Positions 53,038 to 62,126 of a stretch of DNA of 64,000 nt are shown one piece after another; within the stretch, counting starts at the first letter, position 1, and each line of letters begins with the position of its first letter. Made by a program: the position numbers and the translations under genes. Source of the stretch: Streptomyces sp. PTY087I2 (GTDB lineage: Bacteria; Actinomycetota; Actinomycetes; Streptomycetales; Streptomycetaceae); contig NZ_LZRD01000004.1 of the NCBI RefSeq assembly GCF_001687325.1, positions 247,186-311,185 of the forward strand, written 5' to 3'. The notes under the pieces are model-generated. The model worked only from the letters and a program-made list of their open reading frames with translations, was not told the DNA's origin and made no database searches.

Positions 53038-54453
53038 ATGGCCCCAGCTGCCATGCGTACTGCTGCACAATCCCTCTCCGGCGCCAAGCCGGTCTCCTAC
53101 TGGCTCGACGACCCGGCCAGGCCCGATCCGCTCCCCGCCCTCACCGGCGACGAGCACACCGACCTCCTGGTCGTCGGCGGCGGCTACAGCGGACTGTGGA
53201 CCGCGCTCATCGCCAAGGAGCGCGACCCTGAGCGGGACGTCGTCCTCATCGAGGTGCACGAGGTGGGCTGGGCCGCCTCGGGCCGCAACGGCGGCTTCTG
53301 CGCCGCCTCCCTCACCCACGGGCTGGCCAACGGCGTGGAGCGGTGGCCGGACGAGATCGCGCGGCTGGAGGAGCTGGGGGAGCGGAACCTCGACGCCATC
53401 GAGGCCGCCGTCGCCCGTTACGGCATCGACTGCGAATTCGAGCGGACCGGCGAGATCGACGTCGCCACCGAGCCCCACCAGCTCGAAGAGCTGCGGGAAT
53501 GGCACGAGGAGATCGTCAAGCTCGGTATCACCGGCGTCGACTTCCTGGACCGGGACGCCCTGCGCGCCGAGGTCGACTCGCCCACGTTCCTCGGCGGCCT
53601 CTGGGACCGGCGCGGCGTCGCGATGCTGCACCCGGCGAAGCTCGCCTGGGGCCTCAAGCGGGCCTGCCAGGAACTGGGCGTACGGATCTACGAGCACACG
53701 CGCGGCCTCGACCTCGTCCGCTCGGGGGAGGGGATGGCGGTCCGCACCCCGTACGGCAGGGTCTTCGCCCGCCGGGTCGCGCTCGGGACCAATATCTTCC
53801 CCTCGCTCGTCAAGCGCGTCCGGCCCTACACCGTGCCGGTCTACGACTACGCGCTGATGACCGAACCGCTCACCCCCGAGCAGCTGGAATCCATCGGCTG
53901 GAAGGGCCGTCAGGGGCTCGGCGACAGCGCCAACCAATTCCACTACTTCCGGCTCTCCGCGGACAACCGGATCCTCTGGGGCGGATACGACGCGATCTAT
54001 CCGTACGGGGGCCGGCTCAGCGCCGATCTCGACCAGCGGCCGGAGACGTTCCTGAAATTGGCGGAGCAGTTCTTCACCTGCTTCCCGCAGCTCTCCGGGC
54101 TGAATTTCTCGCACGCCTGGGGCGGTGCGATCGACACCTGTTCCCGCTTCACGGCATTCTTCGGAACGGCCCATCAGGGGCGGGTCGCCTACGCCGCCGG
54201 ATTCACCGGTCTCGGCGTCGGGTCGACCCGGTTCGGGGCGGATGTGATGCTCGATCTGCTCTCCGGCGAGGAGACCGAACGGACCCGTCTGAAGATGGTC
54301 CGCTCCAAGCCGATGCCCTTCCCGCCGGAGCCCTTCGCCTGGGCCGGTATCGAGATCACCAAGCGGTCCCTGGCCCGCGCCGACAGCAACGGCGGCCACC
54401 GCAACCTGTGGCTGAAGACCATGGACAAGCTCGGTCTGGGCTTCGACAGCTGA
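53038..54453 (+). CDS. FAD-dependent amine oxidoreductase (DAO/PuuB-like)
   Basis: The 471-residue enzyme has the FAD-binding Rossmann motif VVGGGYSGLWTALIAKE at about 44-60, ASGRNGGFC, and a C-terminal YAAGFTGLGVGSTRFGAD closing the FAD site. The pattern is that of PuuB-type gamma-glutamylputrescine oxidases and related amine oxidases, which yield an aldehyde for the dehydrogenase at the head of the operon. ATG 53038 follows AAGGAG. The stretch around 53010-53036 is noticeably A+T-richer than its surroundings. Confidence 0.9.
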   Translation: MAPAAMRTAAQSLSGAKPVSYWLDDPARPDPLPALTGDEHTDLLVVGGGYSGLWTALIAKERDPERDVVLIEVHEVGWAASGRNGGFCAASLTHGLANGVERWPDEIARLEELGERNLDAIEAAVARYGIDCEFERTGEIDVATEPHQLEELREWHEEIVKLGITGVDFLDRDALRAEVDSPTFLGGLWDRRGVAMLHPAKLAWGLKRACQELGVRIYEHTRGLDLVRSGEGMAVRTPYGRVFARRVALGTNIFPSLVKRVRPYTVPVYDYALMTEPLTPEQLESIGWKGRQGLGDSANQFHYFRLSADNRILWGGYDAIYPYGGRLSADLDQRPETFLKLAEQFFTCFPQLSGLNFSHAWGGAIDTCSRFTAFFGTAHQGRVAYAAGFTGLGVGSTRFGADVMLDLLSGEETERTRLKMVRSKPMPFPPEPFAWAGIEITKRSLARADSNGGHRNLWLKTMDKLGLGFDS

Positions 54454-54468
54454 CACCCCGTCCAGCAA

Positions 54469-54484
54469 TGTGACGCACGTCACG
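54469..54484. promoter_or_regulatory. Candidate Crp-type operator
   Basis: TGTGA-CGCACG-TCACG matches the TGTGA-N6-TCACA consensus of Crp-family regulators with one mismatch. It lies about 105 bases before ATG 54590 and 16 bases after the oxidoreductase stop. Confidence 0.5.
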
Positions 54485-54589
54485 GTCACGCGTGGGCCGA
54501 ACCCGCGTCATAGCCGGGGCCGAGCGCTCTCTCGCACGTGTACGCACCGGCGGAACCCCGCCGGTTCCCACGTCCACGGGAGGCTGGTC

Positions 54590-55090
54590 ATGACGGGACC
54601 GGAAACGAAAGCCGCGATCGAGTGGCTCACATCGGTGGCACCGGATCCCGGCGCCTGCCGGTGGGAATGGGAGCGCAACCCGCAGGGGATCGCCCTCCTT
54701 CCCGCCGGCAGGCGCTGGGACGTGCTGATCCTCCCCGGCGAGCTGGGCTATCCGACGCTCGACGTCCTCACCCGCCTCATCGACCGCCCGGGCCCCGTCC
54801 TCGCCGACTTCGGGGAGTCCCGCATGGGCTTCTTCGTCCCGCCGGGCACCGTTTCCCGCTGGATCGGCACCGGGATCAGGGGCTGCGGCCAGGGCACCTG
54901 GATCGTCGTCCCGTATCCGGGGCGCGCCACCGGGGGAGTGCGCTGGCTCATCCCGCCGGACGGCTCGGGGACCCTCACCGACGCCGCGCTCCTCGAACTC
55001 GCGATGCACGAGGCGGCCGGCGCCGCCGCCCGCGACGGACGCGAGGCCCGGGGTGCCCGTGACGCCCGCGACGGACGCCCTGAGGGCTGA
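54590..55090 (+). CDS. Small protein, possibly related to bifunctional DNA primase/polymerase N-termini
   Basis: The 166-residue soluble protein contains GYPTLDVLTRLIDRPGPVL, RMGFFVPPGTV and TWIVVPYPGRATGGVRWLIPP. I recall proteins of this pattern in streptomycetes annotated as prim-pol-like, but I see no complete active-site acid triad. The assignment is therefore weak. The Ala/Arg-rich tail (EARGARDARDGR) is low complexity. ATG 54590 follows GGGAGG; the upstream-extended frame has no ribosome site. Confidence 0.6.
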   Translation: MTGPETKAAIEWLTSVAPDPGACRWEWERNPQGIALLPAGRRWDVLILPGELGYPTLDVLTRLIDRPGPVLADFGESRMGFFVPPGTVSRWIGTGIRGCGQGTWIVVPYPGRATGGVRWLIPPDGSGTLTDAALLELAMHEAAGAAARDGREARGARDARDGRPEG

Positions 55091-55107
55091 GCAGGCTGCC
55101 AGAGGTC

Positions 55108-55136
55108 TTGACAACCTGATTGGTCTGGACCATGTT
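55108..55136 (+). promoter_or_regulatory. Chitinase promoter with DasR-type operator
   Basis: TTGACA (55108-55113) and CATGTT (55131-55136) are separated by 17 bases. ATTGGTCTGGACCATG at 55119-55134 matches the DasR responsive element (consensus ACTGGTCTAGACCACT) and covers the -10. DasR, a GntR repressor released by glucosamine-6-phosphate, controls chitinase genes in streptomycetes, so repression here is strongly expected. Confidence 0.88.
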
Positions 55137-55180
55137 GTGCGCACGCCACACCCCGAATTCCCCCCTGCGCGGAGGCTGTT

Positions 55181-57004
55181 GTGGAACGCACCGGAACCGT
55201 CGTCAGATTCTCCAGACTTCTGGCCGTCTGCTCGGCCGGCCTGCTCGCCGCCGGCGCCCTGGTCGCCTCGGCCCCGGCGGTGGACGCCGCGGACGCGGAC
55301 CTGGTGCGCAACGGCGGCTTCGAGGCGGGCCTGGACGGCTGGGACTGCGCGAACTCCAGCGGGGCGGCCGTCACCGCGCCCAAGCGGACCGGCGACTACG
55401 CGCTCAAGGCGACCCCGGCCGGCAGCGACCACGCCAAGTGCTCCCAGACCATCACGGTCAAGCCCAACTCCTCGTACACGTTGAGCGCCTGGGTGCAGGG
55501 CAGTTACGTCTACCTCGGCGCGTCCGGCACCGGCACCACCGACGTCTCCACCTGGACCCAGTCCCCCGACGCGTGGAAGCAGCTCACCACCACCTTCACC
55601 ACCGGCCCCTCCACCACCTCCGTGAGCGTCTACACCCACGGCTGGTACGGCACCCCCGACCACTACGTCGACGACCTCACCCTCATCGGCCCCGGCGGCG
55701 AGCCCGTGGTGATCCCGGCCGTCCCCGCGGGCCTCAAGACCACCGCGCTCACCTCCACCTCCGTGGCGCTCTCCTGGAACGCCGTGTCCGGCGCGAGCGG
55801 CTACAACGTCTACCGCGGCGGTACGAAGGTGGCCACGGCCACCGGTCCTTCCGCCACCGTGACGGGCCTGACGCCCTCGACCGCGTACAGCTTCCAGGTG
55901 ACCGCCACCAACGCGGCCGGGGAGTCCGCGAAGTCGGCCGCCGTCACCGCGACCACCACGGAGGGCGGCGGAGGCGGCGACACCAAGCTCCCCGCCCGGG
56001 CGCTCGTCGGCTACCTCCACTCCAGCTTCGCCAACGGCTCCGGCTACACGCGCATGGCGGACGTGCCCGACTCCTGGGACGTCATCAACCTCGCCTTCGG
56101 CGAGCCCACCTCCGTCACCTCCGGCGACATCCGCTTCTCGCTCTGCCCGGTCGCCGAATGCCCGAACGTCGAGTCCGAGGCGGAGTTCAAGGCCGCGATC
56201 AAGGCCAAGCAGGCCGCGGGCAAGAAGGTGCTGATCTCGATCGGCGGTCAGAACGGACAGGTGCAGCTCGGCACCACCGCCGCCCGGGACGCCTTCGTCA
56301 CCTCGGTCTCGAAGATCATCGACACCTACGGCCTGGACGGCCTCGACATCGACTTCGAGGGCCACTCGCTCTCCCTCGACACGGGAGACACCGACTTCCG
56401 CAGCCCGACCTCACCGGTGATCGTCAACCTGATCTCCGCGGTGAAGTCCCTCAAGGCGAAGTACGGCTCCGACTTCGTCCTCACGATGGCGCCGGAGACC
56501 TTCTTCGTCCAGCTCGGCTACCAGTTCTACGGCTCGGGCCCCTGGGGCGGCCAGGACCCGCGCGCCGGCGCGTACCTCCCGGTCATCCACGCGCTGCGCG
56601 ACGACCTGACCCTGCTGCACGTCCAGGACTACAACTCGGGCCCGATCATGGGGCTGGACAACCAGTACCACACCATGGGCGGCGCGGACTTCCACATCGC
56701 GATGACCGACATGCTGCTCGCGGGCTTCCCGGTGGCGGGCGACACCACCAAGGTCTTCCCCGGCCTGCGCCCCGACCAGGTCGCCATCGGGCTCCCGGCC
56801 TCCACTCAGGCGGGCAACGGCCACACCACCCCGGCCGAGGTCAACAAGGCGCTCAACTGCCTGATCAAGAAGACCGACTGCGGCTCCTACCAGACCCACG
56901 GAACCTGGTCCGACCTGCGCGGCCTGATGACCTGGTCGATCAACTGGGACCGCTTCAACAACTGGGAGTTCAGCCGGAACTTCGACGCCTACTTCGGCAG
57001 CTGA
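55181..57004 (+). CDS. Secreted GH18 chitinase with CBM and FnIII domains
   Basis: The 607-residue enzyme has a signal peptide (RFSRLLAVCSAGLLAAGALV, cleavage near VDA-AD at about 38). A carbohydrate-binding module follows (LVRNGGFEAGLDGWDC to VDDLTLIGPG, about 41-180), then a fibronectin III domain (about 187-265), a GGGGG linker and a GH18 catalytic domain. The catalytic acid lies in DGLDIDFEGH. It degrades chitin outside the cell. GTG 55181 follows GGAGG. The 3' end overlaps the convergent PAP2 gene by 35 bases. A chitinase at this position is conserved in S. coelicolor as I recall. Confidence 0.95.
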   Translation: MERTGTVVRFSRLLAVCSAGLLAAGALVASAPAVDAADADLVRNGGFEAGLDGWDCANSSGAAVTAPKRTGDYALKATPAGSDHAKCSQTITVKPNSSYTLSAWVQGSYVYLGASGTGTTDVSTWTQSPDAWKQLTTTFTTGPSTTSVSVYTHGWYGTPDHYVDDLTLIGPGGEPVVIPAVPAGLKTTALTSTSVALSWNAVSGASGYNVYRGGTKVATATGPSATVTGLTPSTAYSFQVTATNAAGESAKSAAVTATTTEGGGGGDTKLPARALVGYLHSSFANGSGYTRMADVPDSWDVINLAFGEPTSVTSGDIRFSLCPVAECPNVESEAEFKAAIKAKQAAGKKVLISIGGQNGQVQLGTTAARDAFVTSVSKIIDTYGLDGLDIDFEGHSLSLDTGDTDFRSPTSPVIVNLISAVKSLKAKYGSDFVLTMAPETFFVQLGYQFYGSGPWGGQDPRAGAYLPVIHALRDDLTLLHVQDYNSGPIMGLDNQYHTMGGADFHIAMTDMLLAGFPVAGDTTKVFPGLRPDQVAIGLPASTQAGNGHTTPAEVNKALNCLIKKTDCGSYQTHGTWSDLRGLMTWSINWDRFNNWEFSRNFDAYFGS

Positions 57005-57815
57005 CCCACCACAGGGGCGCCAGCACCAACGGCCCCAGGCACCAACTGGCCAGCACGTCCAGCGGCCAGTGGTAGCCGTGCAGCACCAGACCGATGCCCG
57101 TCGCCGTGGTCAGCAGGATCGCGGCGACGGGCATCATCCACACCCGGGGCCAGGAGGCCTCCCGCAGCCACGCCGGTCGCTCCAGCGCCAGCAGCACCAG
57201 GGCGGTCGCCCCGTACGCCACGGCGGCCGTCGCCGTATGACCGGACGGGTAGTAGTTCACGGCCTCCGTCAGCGGTCCCTGCCGGGCGGTGGCCACCTTC
57301 AGCGGGATCACCAGAGCCGGCACCGCCGCCATGGTGAGGGCCGCGTACACGGCGAGCCGCAGGGCACGGCGCCACAAGGCGTACGCGAGCGCGCAGGTCA
57401 GCACGGGCAGCGCCACCGCCATCCCACCGAGGTCGGAGAGAACCTGGGTCAGCGACGCCGGGCCGACCCCGAAGAGCTTCCCGCCCACCCGCTCGTCCAG
57501 CCGGAACAGCGGACCTTCGACGACGACCTGCCAGGTGATCAGCGCGAAGAGAACCGCGAGCAGGCCGAGAACTGCGGAGACGTATCCAGAAACGAGGGGG
57601 GCCGGCCACCCGGGAACAGGGGGGGTTGTTCCGGGATGGCCGGCGAGATCGGTTCGCCGCGCGCCCCGGGGGGTGTGGGGCGGGCGGCCGTCCGATCGGT
57701 GAGGAGTCCCGGAGCCATCGGCTCCGGCATGCGCGAACGCACGCCCCGGACGGCGCTGGGGAAGCCCCGACCCGGAGTCGGCCGCGGTTTCCCGGGGCCG
57801 AGGTGTTTCTCTCAT
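56970..57815 (-). CDS. PAP2-family membrane phosphatase
   Basis: The protein is about 281 residues with six membrane helices and PAP2 motifs: KVATARQGP (weak motif 1), YPSGHTATA (motif 2) and LHGYHWPLDVLASW (motif 3 with His and Asp). It probably dephosphorylates lipid phosphates or undecaprenyl diphosphate. The first 75 residues are an Arg/Pro/Gly-rich stretch without domain, so the true start may lie downstream of 57815. Its stop lies inside the chitinase gene, giving a 35-base convergent overlap. Confidence 0.8.
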   Translation of the reverse strand: MRETPRPRETAADSGSGLPQRRPGRAFAHAGADGSGTPHRSDGRPPHTPRGARRTDLAGHPGTTPPVPGWPAPLVSGYVSAVLGLLAVLFALITWQVVVEGPLFRLDERVGGKLFGVGPASLTQVLSDLGGMAVALPVLTCALAYALWRRALRLAVYAALTMAAVPALVIPLKVATARQGPLTEAVNYYPSGHTATAAVAYGATALVLLALERPAWLREASWPRVWMMPVAAILLTTATGIGLVLHGYHWPLDVLASWCLGPLVLAPLWWVSCRSRRRSSG

Positions 57816-57913
57816 CTGCCGAAACCGTACGGCAGCGGAGGGGCGGCCGACAGTCGCCACCGCCTCCCGCCATCGCCCCCGCACACGTTCTTCACAGGCC
57901 CTCACCCGGACGC

Positions 57914-57946
57914 CGTACGGCAGCGGCGCGGGGCCGCCGCCGTACG
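57914..57946 (-). terminator. Terminator after the GABA aminotransferase gene
   Basis: A 14-bp stem with one mismatch (57914-57927 with 57933-57946) closes on a five-base GCGGG loop, 18 bases beyond the gene end on the minus strand. There is no T tract. Confidence 0.65.
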
Positions 57947-57963
57947 CGCCCGGGTTCGAGGAA

Positions 57964-59304
57964 TCAGAGCGTGCCGAACGCCCGCTCGATGATGTCGAGG
58001 CCCTCGTTCAGCAGGTCCTCGCCGATCACCAGCGGCGGCAGGAAGCGCAGGACGTTGCCGTACGTGCCACAGGTCAGGACGAGCAGACCCTCGGCGTGGC
58101 AGGCCTTCGCGAGCGCGCCCGCCGCCTCCGGGTTCGGGTCCTTCGTGCCGGACTTCACCAGCTCGATCGCGATCATCGCGCCGCGGCCGCGGATGTCACC
58201 GATGATGTCGCCGTTCGGCAGCTTCGCCTGCATCTCGGCGAGGCGGCCCTTCATGACCTCCTCGATCCGCTTGGCCTTCCCGTTCAGGTCCAGCTCACGC
58301 ATCGTCTCGATCGCGCCCAGCGCACCGGCGCAGGCGACCGGGTTGCCGCCGTACGTACCGCCCAGGCCGCCCGCGTGCGCGGCGTCCATGATCTCGGCGC
58401 GGCCGGTCACGGCGGAGAGCGGCAGGCCGCCCGCGATGCCCTTGGCGGTGGTGATCAGGTCCGGGACGACACCCTCGTCCTCGCAGGCGAACCACTGGCC
58501 GGTACGGCAGAAGCCGGACTGGATCTCGTCCGCGACGAAGACGATGCCGTTGTCCTTGGCGAACTGGGCGATCGCCGGGAGGAAGCCCTTGGCCGGCTCG
58601 ATGAAGCCGCCCTCGCCGAGCACCGGCTCGATGATGATCGCGGCGACGTTGTCGGCGCCGATCTGCTTGGTGATCGCGTCGATGGCCTGCGCGGACGCCT
58701 CGGCCCCGGCGTTCTCGGCACCGGTCGGCCAGCGGTAGCCGTAGGCGACCGGGACGCGGTAGACCTCGGGCGCGAACGGGCCGAAGCCCTGCTTGTACGG
58801 CATGTTCTTCGCCGTCATGCCCATGGTGAGGTTGGTGCGGCCGTGGTAGCCGTGGTCGAAGACGACGACGGCGGTGCGCTTGGTGTACGCGCGGGCGATC
58901 TTCACCGCGTTCTCGACGGCCTCGGCGCCCGAGTTGAACAGCGCGGACTTCTTCGCGTGGTCGCCCGGCGTCAGCTCGGCGAGCTGCTCGCAGACCTCGA
59001 CGTACCCCTCGTACGGCGTGACCATGAAACAGGTGTGGGTGAAGTCCGCGAGCTGCGCGGAGGCCCGCCGCACGACGGCCTCGGCGGACGCGCCCACGGA
59101 GGTCACGGCGATCCCGGACCCGAAGTCGATCAGCCGGTTGCCGTCCACGTCCTCGATGATCCCGCCGCCGGCCCGGGCGGTGAACACCGGCAGCGTGGAG
59201 CCCACACCCGCGGCGACGGCCGCGGTACGACGAGCCTGCAACGCGACAGACTTCGGGCCGGGAATGGCAGTGACGACGCGGCGCTCCTGCGGGATTGCGG
59301 TCAT
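57964..59304 (-). CDS. gabT: 4-aminobutyrate aminotransferase
   Basis: The 446-residue class III PLP enzyme has FNSGAEAVENAVKIARAYT, HGRTNLTMGMT, the PLP Asp in ADEIQSGFCRTG and the Schiff-base Lys in ITTAKGIAGGLP (near 287). It transfers the amino group of GABA to 2-oxoglutarate, giving succinate semialdehyde. It would finish the pathway begun by the polyamine aminotransferase and aldehyde dehydrogenases. ATG 59304 follows AGGAG; the frame continues upstream to 59496 without a ribosome site. Divergent from the TraG-like gene. Confidence 0.94.
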   Translation of the reverse strand: MTAIPQERRVVTAIPGPKSVALQARRTAAVAAGVGSTLPVFTARAGGGIIEDVDGNRLIDFGSGIAVTSVGASAEAVVRRASAQLADFTHTCFMVTPYEGYVEVCEQLAELTPGDHAKKSALFNSGAEAVENAVKIARAYTKRTAVVVFDHGYHGRTNLTMGMTAKNMPYKQGFGPFAPEVYRVPVAYGYRWPTGAENAGAEASAQAIDAITKQIGADNVAAIIIEPVLGEGGFIEPAKGFLPAIAQFAKDNGIVFVADEIQSGFCRTGQWFACEDEGVVPDLITTAKGIAGGLPLSAVTGRAEIMDAAHAGGLGGTYGGNPVACAGALGAIETMRELDLNGKAKRIEEVMKGRLAEMQAKLPNGDIIGDIRGRGAMIAIELVKSGTKDPNPEAAGALAKACHAEGLLVLTCGTYGNVLRFLPPLVIGEDLLNEGLDIIERAFGTL

Positions 59305-59533
59305 GCGGGGCTCCTGGGGGTGTTTCGGACGCTCTTCTTTTTGCAGGCTAGGGGTGGGGGAGGGGTGCGGGCATGCTCCGATCGGGAGTGGTGGGGGTGT
59401 GTCCTTGTCCTTGGCGGACAGGTGGGGGGCGGGGCGGTCCACCAACCGGAATGACCATGTGGCGCTGAATCCGGGTACTAGATTGAACGACTGCACCTAA
59501 ATACCGCCTTGGCACGTCAGGGGAGCAGTGGCA

Positions 59534-61930
59534 ATGGGCACCGAGGGCACGTACGACGCGCGGCGTGAGCAGGGCGGGCAGAGTGCGGACGATGCCGACG
59601 CGCGGCGGCTCGACCGCCCCTTCGGAATCGATGCCGGAATCGCCCGAGTCCCCGGGCCGGCCTCGCCTCCGCCCCCCATGCCGCCGGTGCCGCCCCGGTC
59701 TCCCGCGGCCGTCTTCGACGCGCGGAACTGGCTCCGGGCGCATCGCGCGGACGCCGAGCCGGGCCTCTGGCGCTACGGGCACCGGCCGAAGGCGGCCGAC
59801 GACGCCGACGAGGTGCCCACCCGTGCGCTGGTCGTGGGCGCGCTCATCTCGATCGCCTGTGGCGTATTCGCCTGGGCGGTCTGGCGCACCGACTACATCG
59901 CGGTGCAGCGGCTCCCTCTGAAACTGTTCACACCCTCCGACTGGTGGCGTGGTGAGCCCGGGCAGTCGGCGCGGACGGCCAGTGCCGTCTACAACAGCCT
60001 CTTCGCCGCCCTCCTGATCTACTTCTGCGGGCGGCTCGGCAACTGGCCGGCGCTGTACCGAAGGGTCGTCCTGGACAGGCCGCAGCCGGGCAGGGCGCTC
60101 GGCGCCGCGCTTTCGGGGCTCCTGGTGGTGTGGATCGTCCTGGGAACGAGTCTGCTCCCCTTCTTCTACGCGATCCTCCATGTGCTGGTCCCCGTGTCCG
60201 TGCTCAGGGGCGATCCGCAGGTGGCCGCCGTCGTGGGCGTGGCCATTTACGTCCTGATCGCGGCGGCCCTGCTGTGGCCGTTCGCCCGGACGGGCGGGTG
60301 GCTGGACTTCTTCCGGAAGCCCGCCGCACCCGTCGCCCTCCCCGAGACCGCACCCGGGACGGGGGAAGACCCCGCGGGATGGCCGCACCTGCGGGCGGCG
60401 GGACAGCCCGGGGCCGCCGACAGGCTGGCCGCCGAGGTGGCGGCCCGACGCATGAACGATGTCGACTGCGCCCGGATCGGTCATGCGTGGTCGCGAGTGG
60501 AAGCCGGGGCGCTGTCCGCCGGTGTCTTCGTCGACGGAGTGATGAAGCAGGGGGCGGCGGCCTGTCTGCATCCCTCCGGAGCCCGCGATCTCCCGGTCCG
60601 CGCAGCCACCCACGATCTGCTGACCGCGCAGGTGAGGATGGGCGCCTATGCGGAGCATCCGCGCACTCCTTCCGCGCGGCGAGGTGCGGGAGCGGCTCTC
60701 GACCCCGCAGTCCTCGGCACCTCACTCCTTGCCGTCGGCCCTCACGGCCCGGACCGGACGCGGCGCCTGGTGAGGCCCGTGGTGGAGTCGCTGTCCCTCC
60801 AGGCTCTGGCCGGCCGGGCGGCCGTGGTCGTCGTCTCCGCCGAAGGCGTCGAGCTGGGGCCCGAGGATTCCTACGACGTCGTGGTGAAGATCGGTGATGC
60901 CGGGTCGTTGTACGACCTCGATCTGTATGGCGGGGTCACCGATCCGGACGAGGCCGCGATGCTCCTGTCGGAGGCCTTCACCGGTGACCTGCCGGACGTC
61001 GACAGCCGCCGCGCCGCCGTGACGCTGGGCCAGCTGATCGGTCCCTTCAACGCCGTCCACGGCCGCTTTCCGTCGCTGCCGGAACTGAGAGAACTCCTCG
61101 ACGGCGGCCGCCAGGCGCTGGACCGGCTCCGCGAAGACCTCCATCCGGAGGAGCACCGTTCCTATCTACGGGAAGTCGACGCACGCGAACGTCAGCTCGG
61201 CACGTCCGCGGATCTCAGCGGGGTGCTCGCGGACCGGGTCGCCTTCCTCGACAGGCCCGCCTTCAGCGCCTTCTTCGACACCCGGGGGCGATCACGGCCC
61301 TTCTCCCTGCGCGCCCTGGAGCATCCGGTACGTGTCCGGATCGTGCTGCCCGAGCGGAGCCACCCCGAGGCCTCGCGCATTCTCACCCGGTTGGTCCTCG
61401 CGCAGTTCGTGTCCAGCGTCGGAGCCCGTCGCGACACGTCGCTGTTCGCGGCGCTCGTGCTCGATGACGCCGCGAGCGCCATGACCACCGACTCCGTCCG
61501 GGCGGTGCAACGGCTGCGGCAGTTGAACGCCGGAGCAGTCCTCGCCGTGCGATCCCTTGATGATGTTGGGCCGCATCTCCACGCCGCGCTGCTCGGTGCG
61601 GTCGGTTGTCTGATGACGTTCCCCGGCATCACCACCTGGGAAGGCAAACGCTTCGCCGAGGCCTGGGGCAAGGAATGGGTGGAGACCCGCGAGGTCGCCC
61701 AGCACACCGTCTTCGCCGATCAGCCGTTCACCCGCGCCATGCACGCCCTGCGCAAGCTCGTCACCGGCAAGGCCGTGACCACGGACGCCGTGACCGTACG
61801 ACAGGTGGAGCGCGAGCGCTGGTCCGCCTCGGAGCTGGCGTACGAGGTTCCGGCCGGGCACGCGGTGCTCTCTCTCACGACCGTCCAGGGAGAACACGCA
61901 CCCCCTCTCCTGGTCCACCTGGACGGCTGA
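59534..61930 (+). CDS. TraG/VirD4-like membrane protein with degenerate P-loop
   Basis: The 798-residue protein has four membrane helices in its first 270 residues (ALVVGALISIACGVFAWAVW at about 97-116, then helices around 145, 200 and 235). A large cytosolic part follows that resembles TraG/VirD4 coupling ATPases. Its Walker A position reads GPHGPDRTRR near 402, without the Lys-Thr pair. A Walker B-like ALVLDDAAS lies near 640, followed by ALLGAVGCLMTF. ATP hydrolysis is therefore doubtful. No conjugation genes are nearby. ATG 59534 follows GGGAG at eight bases. I do not know a defined function. Confidence 0.7.
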   Translation: MGTEGTYDARREQGGQSADDADARRLDRPFGIDAGIARVPGPASPPPPMPPVPPRSPAAVFDARNWLRAHRADAEPGLWRYGHRPKAADDADEVPTRALVVGALISIACGVFAWAVWRTDYIAVQRLPLKLFTPSDWWRGEPGQSARTASAVYNSLFAALLIYFCGRLGNWPALYRRVVLDRPQPGRALGAALSGLLVVWIVLGTSLLPFFYAILHVLVPVSVLRGDPQVAAVVGVAIYVLIAAALLWPFARTGGWLDFFRKPAAPVALPETAPGTGEDPAGWPHLRAAGQPGAADRLAAEVAARRMNDVDCARIGHAWSRVEAGALSAGVFVDGVMKQGAAACLHPSGARDLPVRAATHDLLTAQVRMGAYAEHPRTPSARRGAGAALDPAVLGTSLLAVGPHGPDRTRRLVRPVVESLSLQALAGRAAVVVVSAEGVELGPEDSYDVVVKIGDAGSLYDLDLYGGVTDPDEAAMLLSEAFTGDLPDVDSRRAAVTLGQLIGPFNAVHGRFPSLPELRELLDGGRQALDRLREDLHPEEHRSYLREVDARERQLGTSADLSGVLADRVAFLDRPAFSAFFDTRGRSRPFSLRALEHPVRVRIVLPERSHPEASRILTRLVLAQFVSSVGARRDTSLFAALVLDDAASAMTTDSVRAVQRLRQLNAGAVLAVRSLDDVGPHLHAALLGAVGCLMTFPGITTWEGKRFAEAWGKEWVETREVAQHTVFADQPFTRAMHALRKLVTGKAVTTDAVTVRQVERERWSASELAYEVPAGHAVLSLTTVQGEHAPPLLVHLDG

Positions 61931-62126
61931 GACGACCGAAACGGCTACCGGGAAGTAACGCGACGGTCGACGGAGAGCGGTTACCGGCACCCTGCCAGCC
62001 TGGCAGAATCGGAGGGAGTCGTTCATACGGGACGGCGAAATGCGGGGTCGCCGTCGCGGCCGGGGGACCGGTCGTCCGTACGGCGGCGCGCGCGACCTCA
62101 TCCCCGACCCCGAGGGTTCCCGGCCC

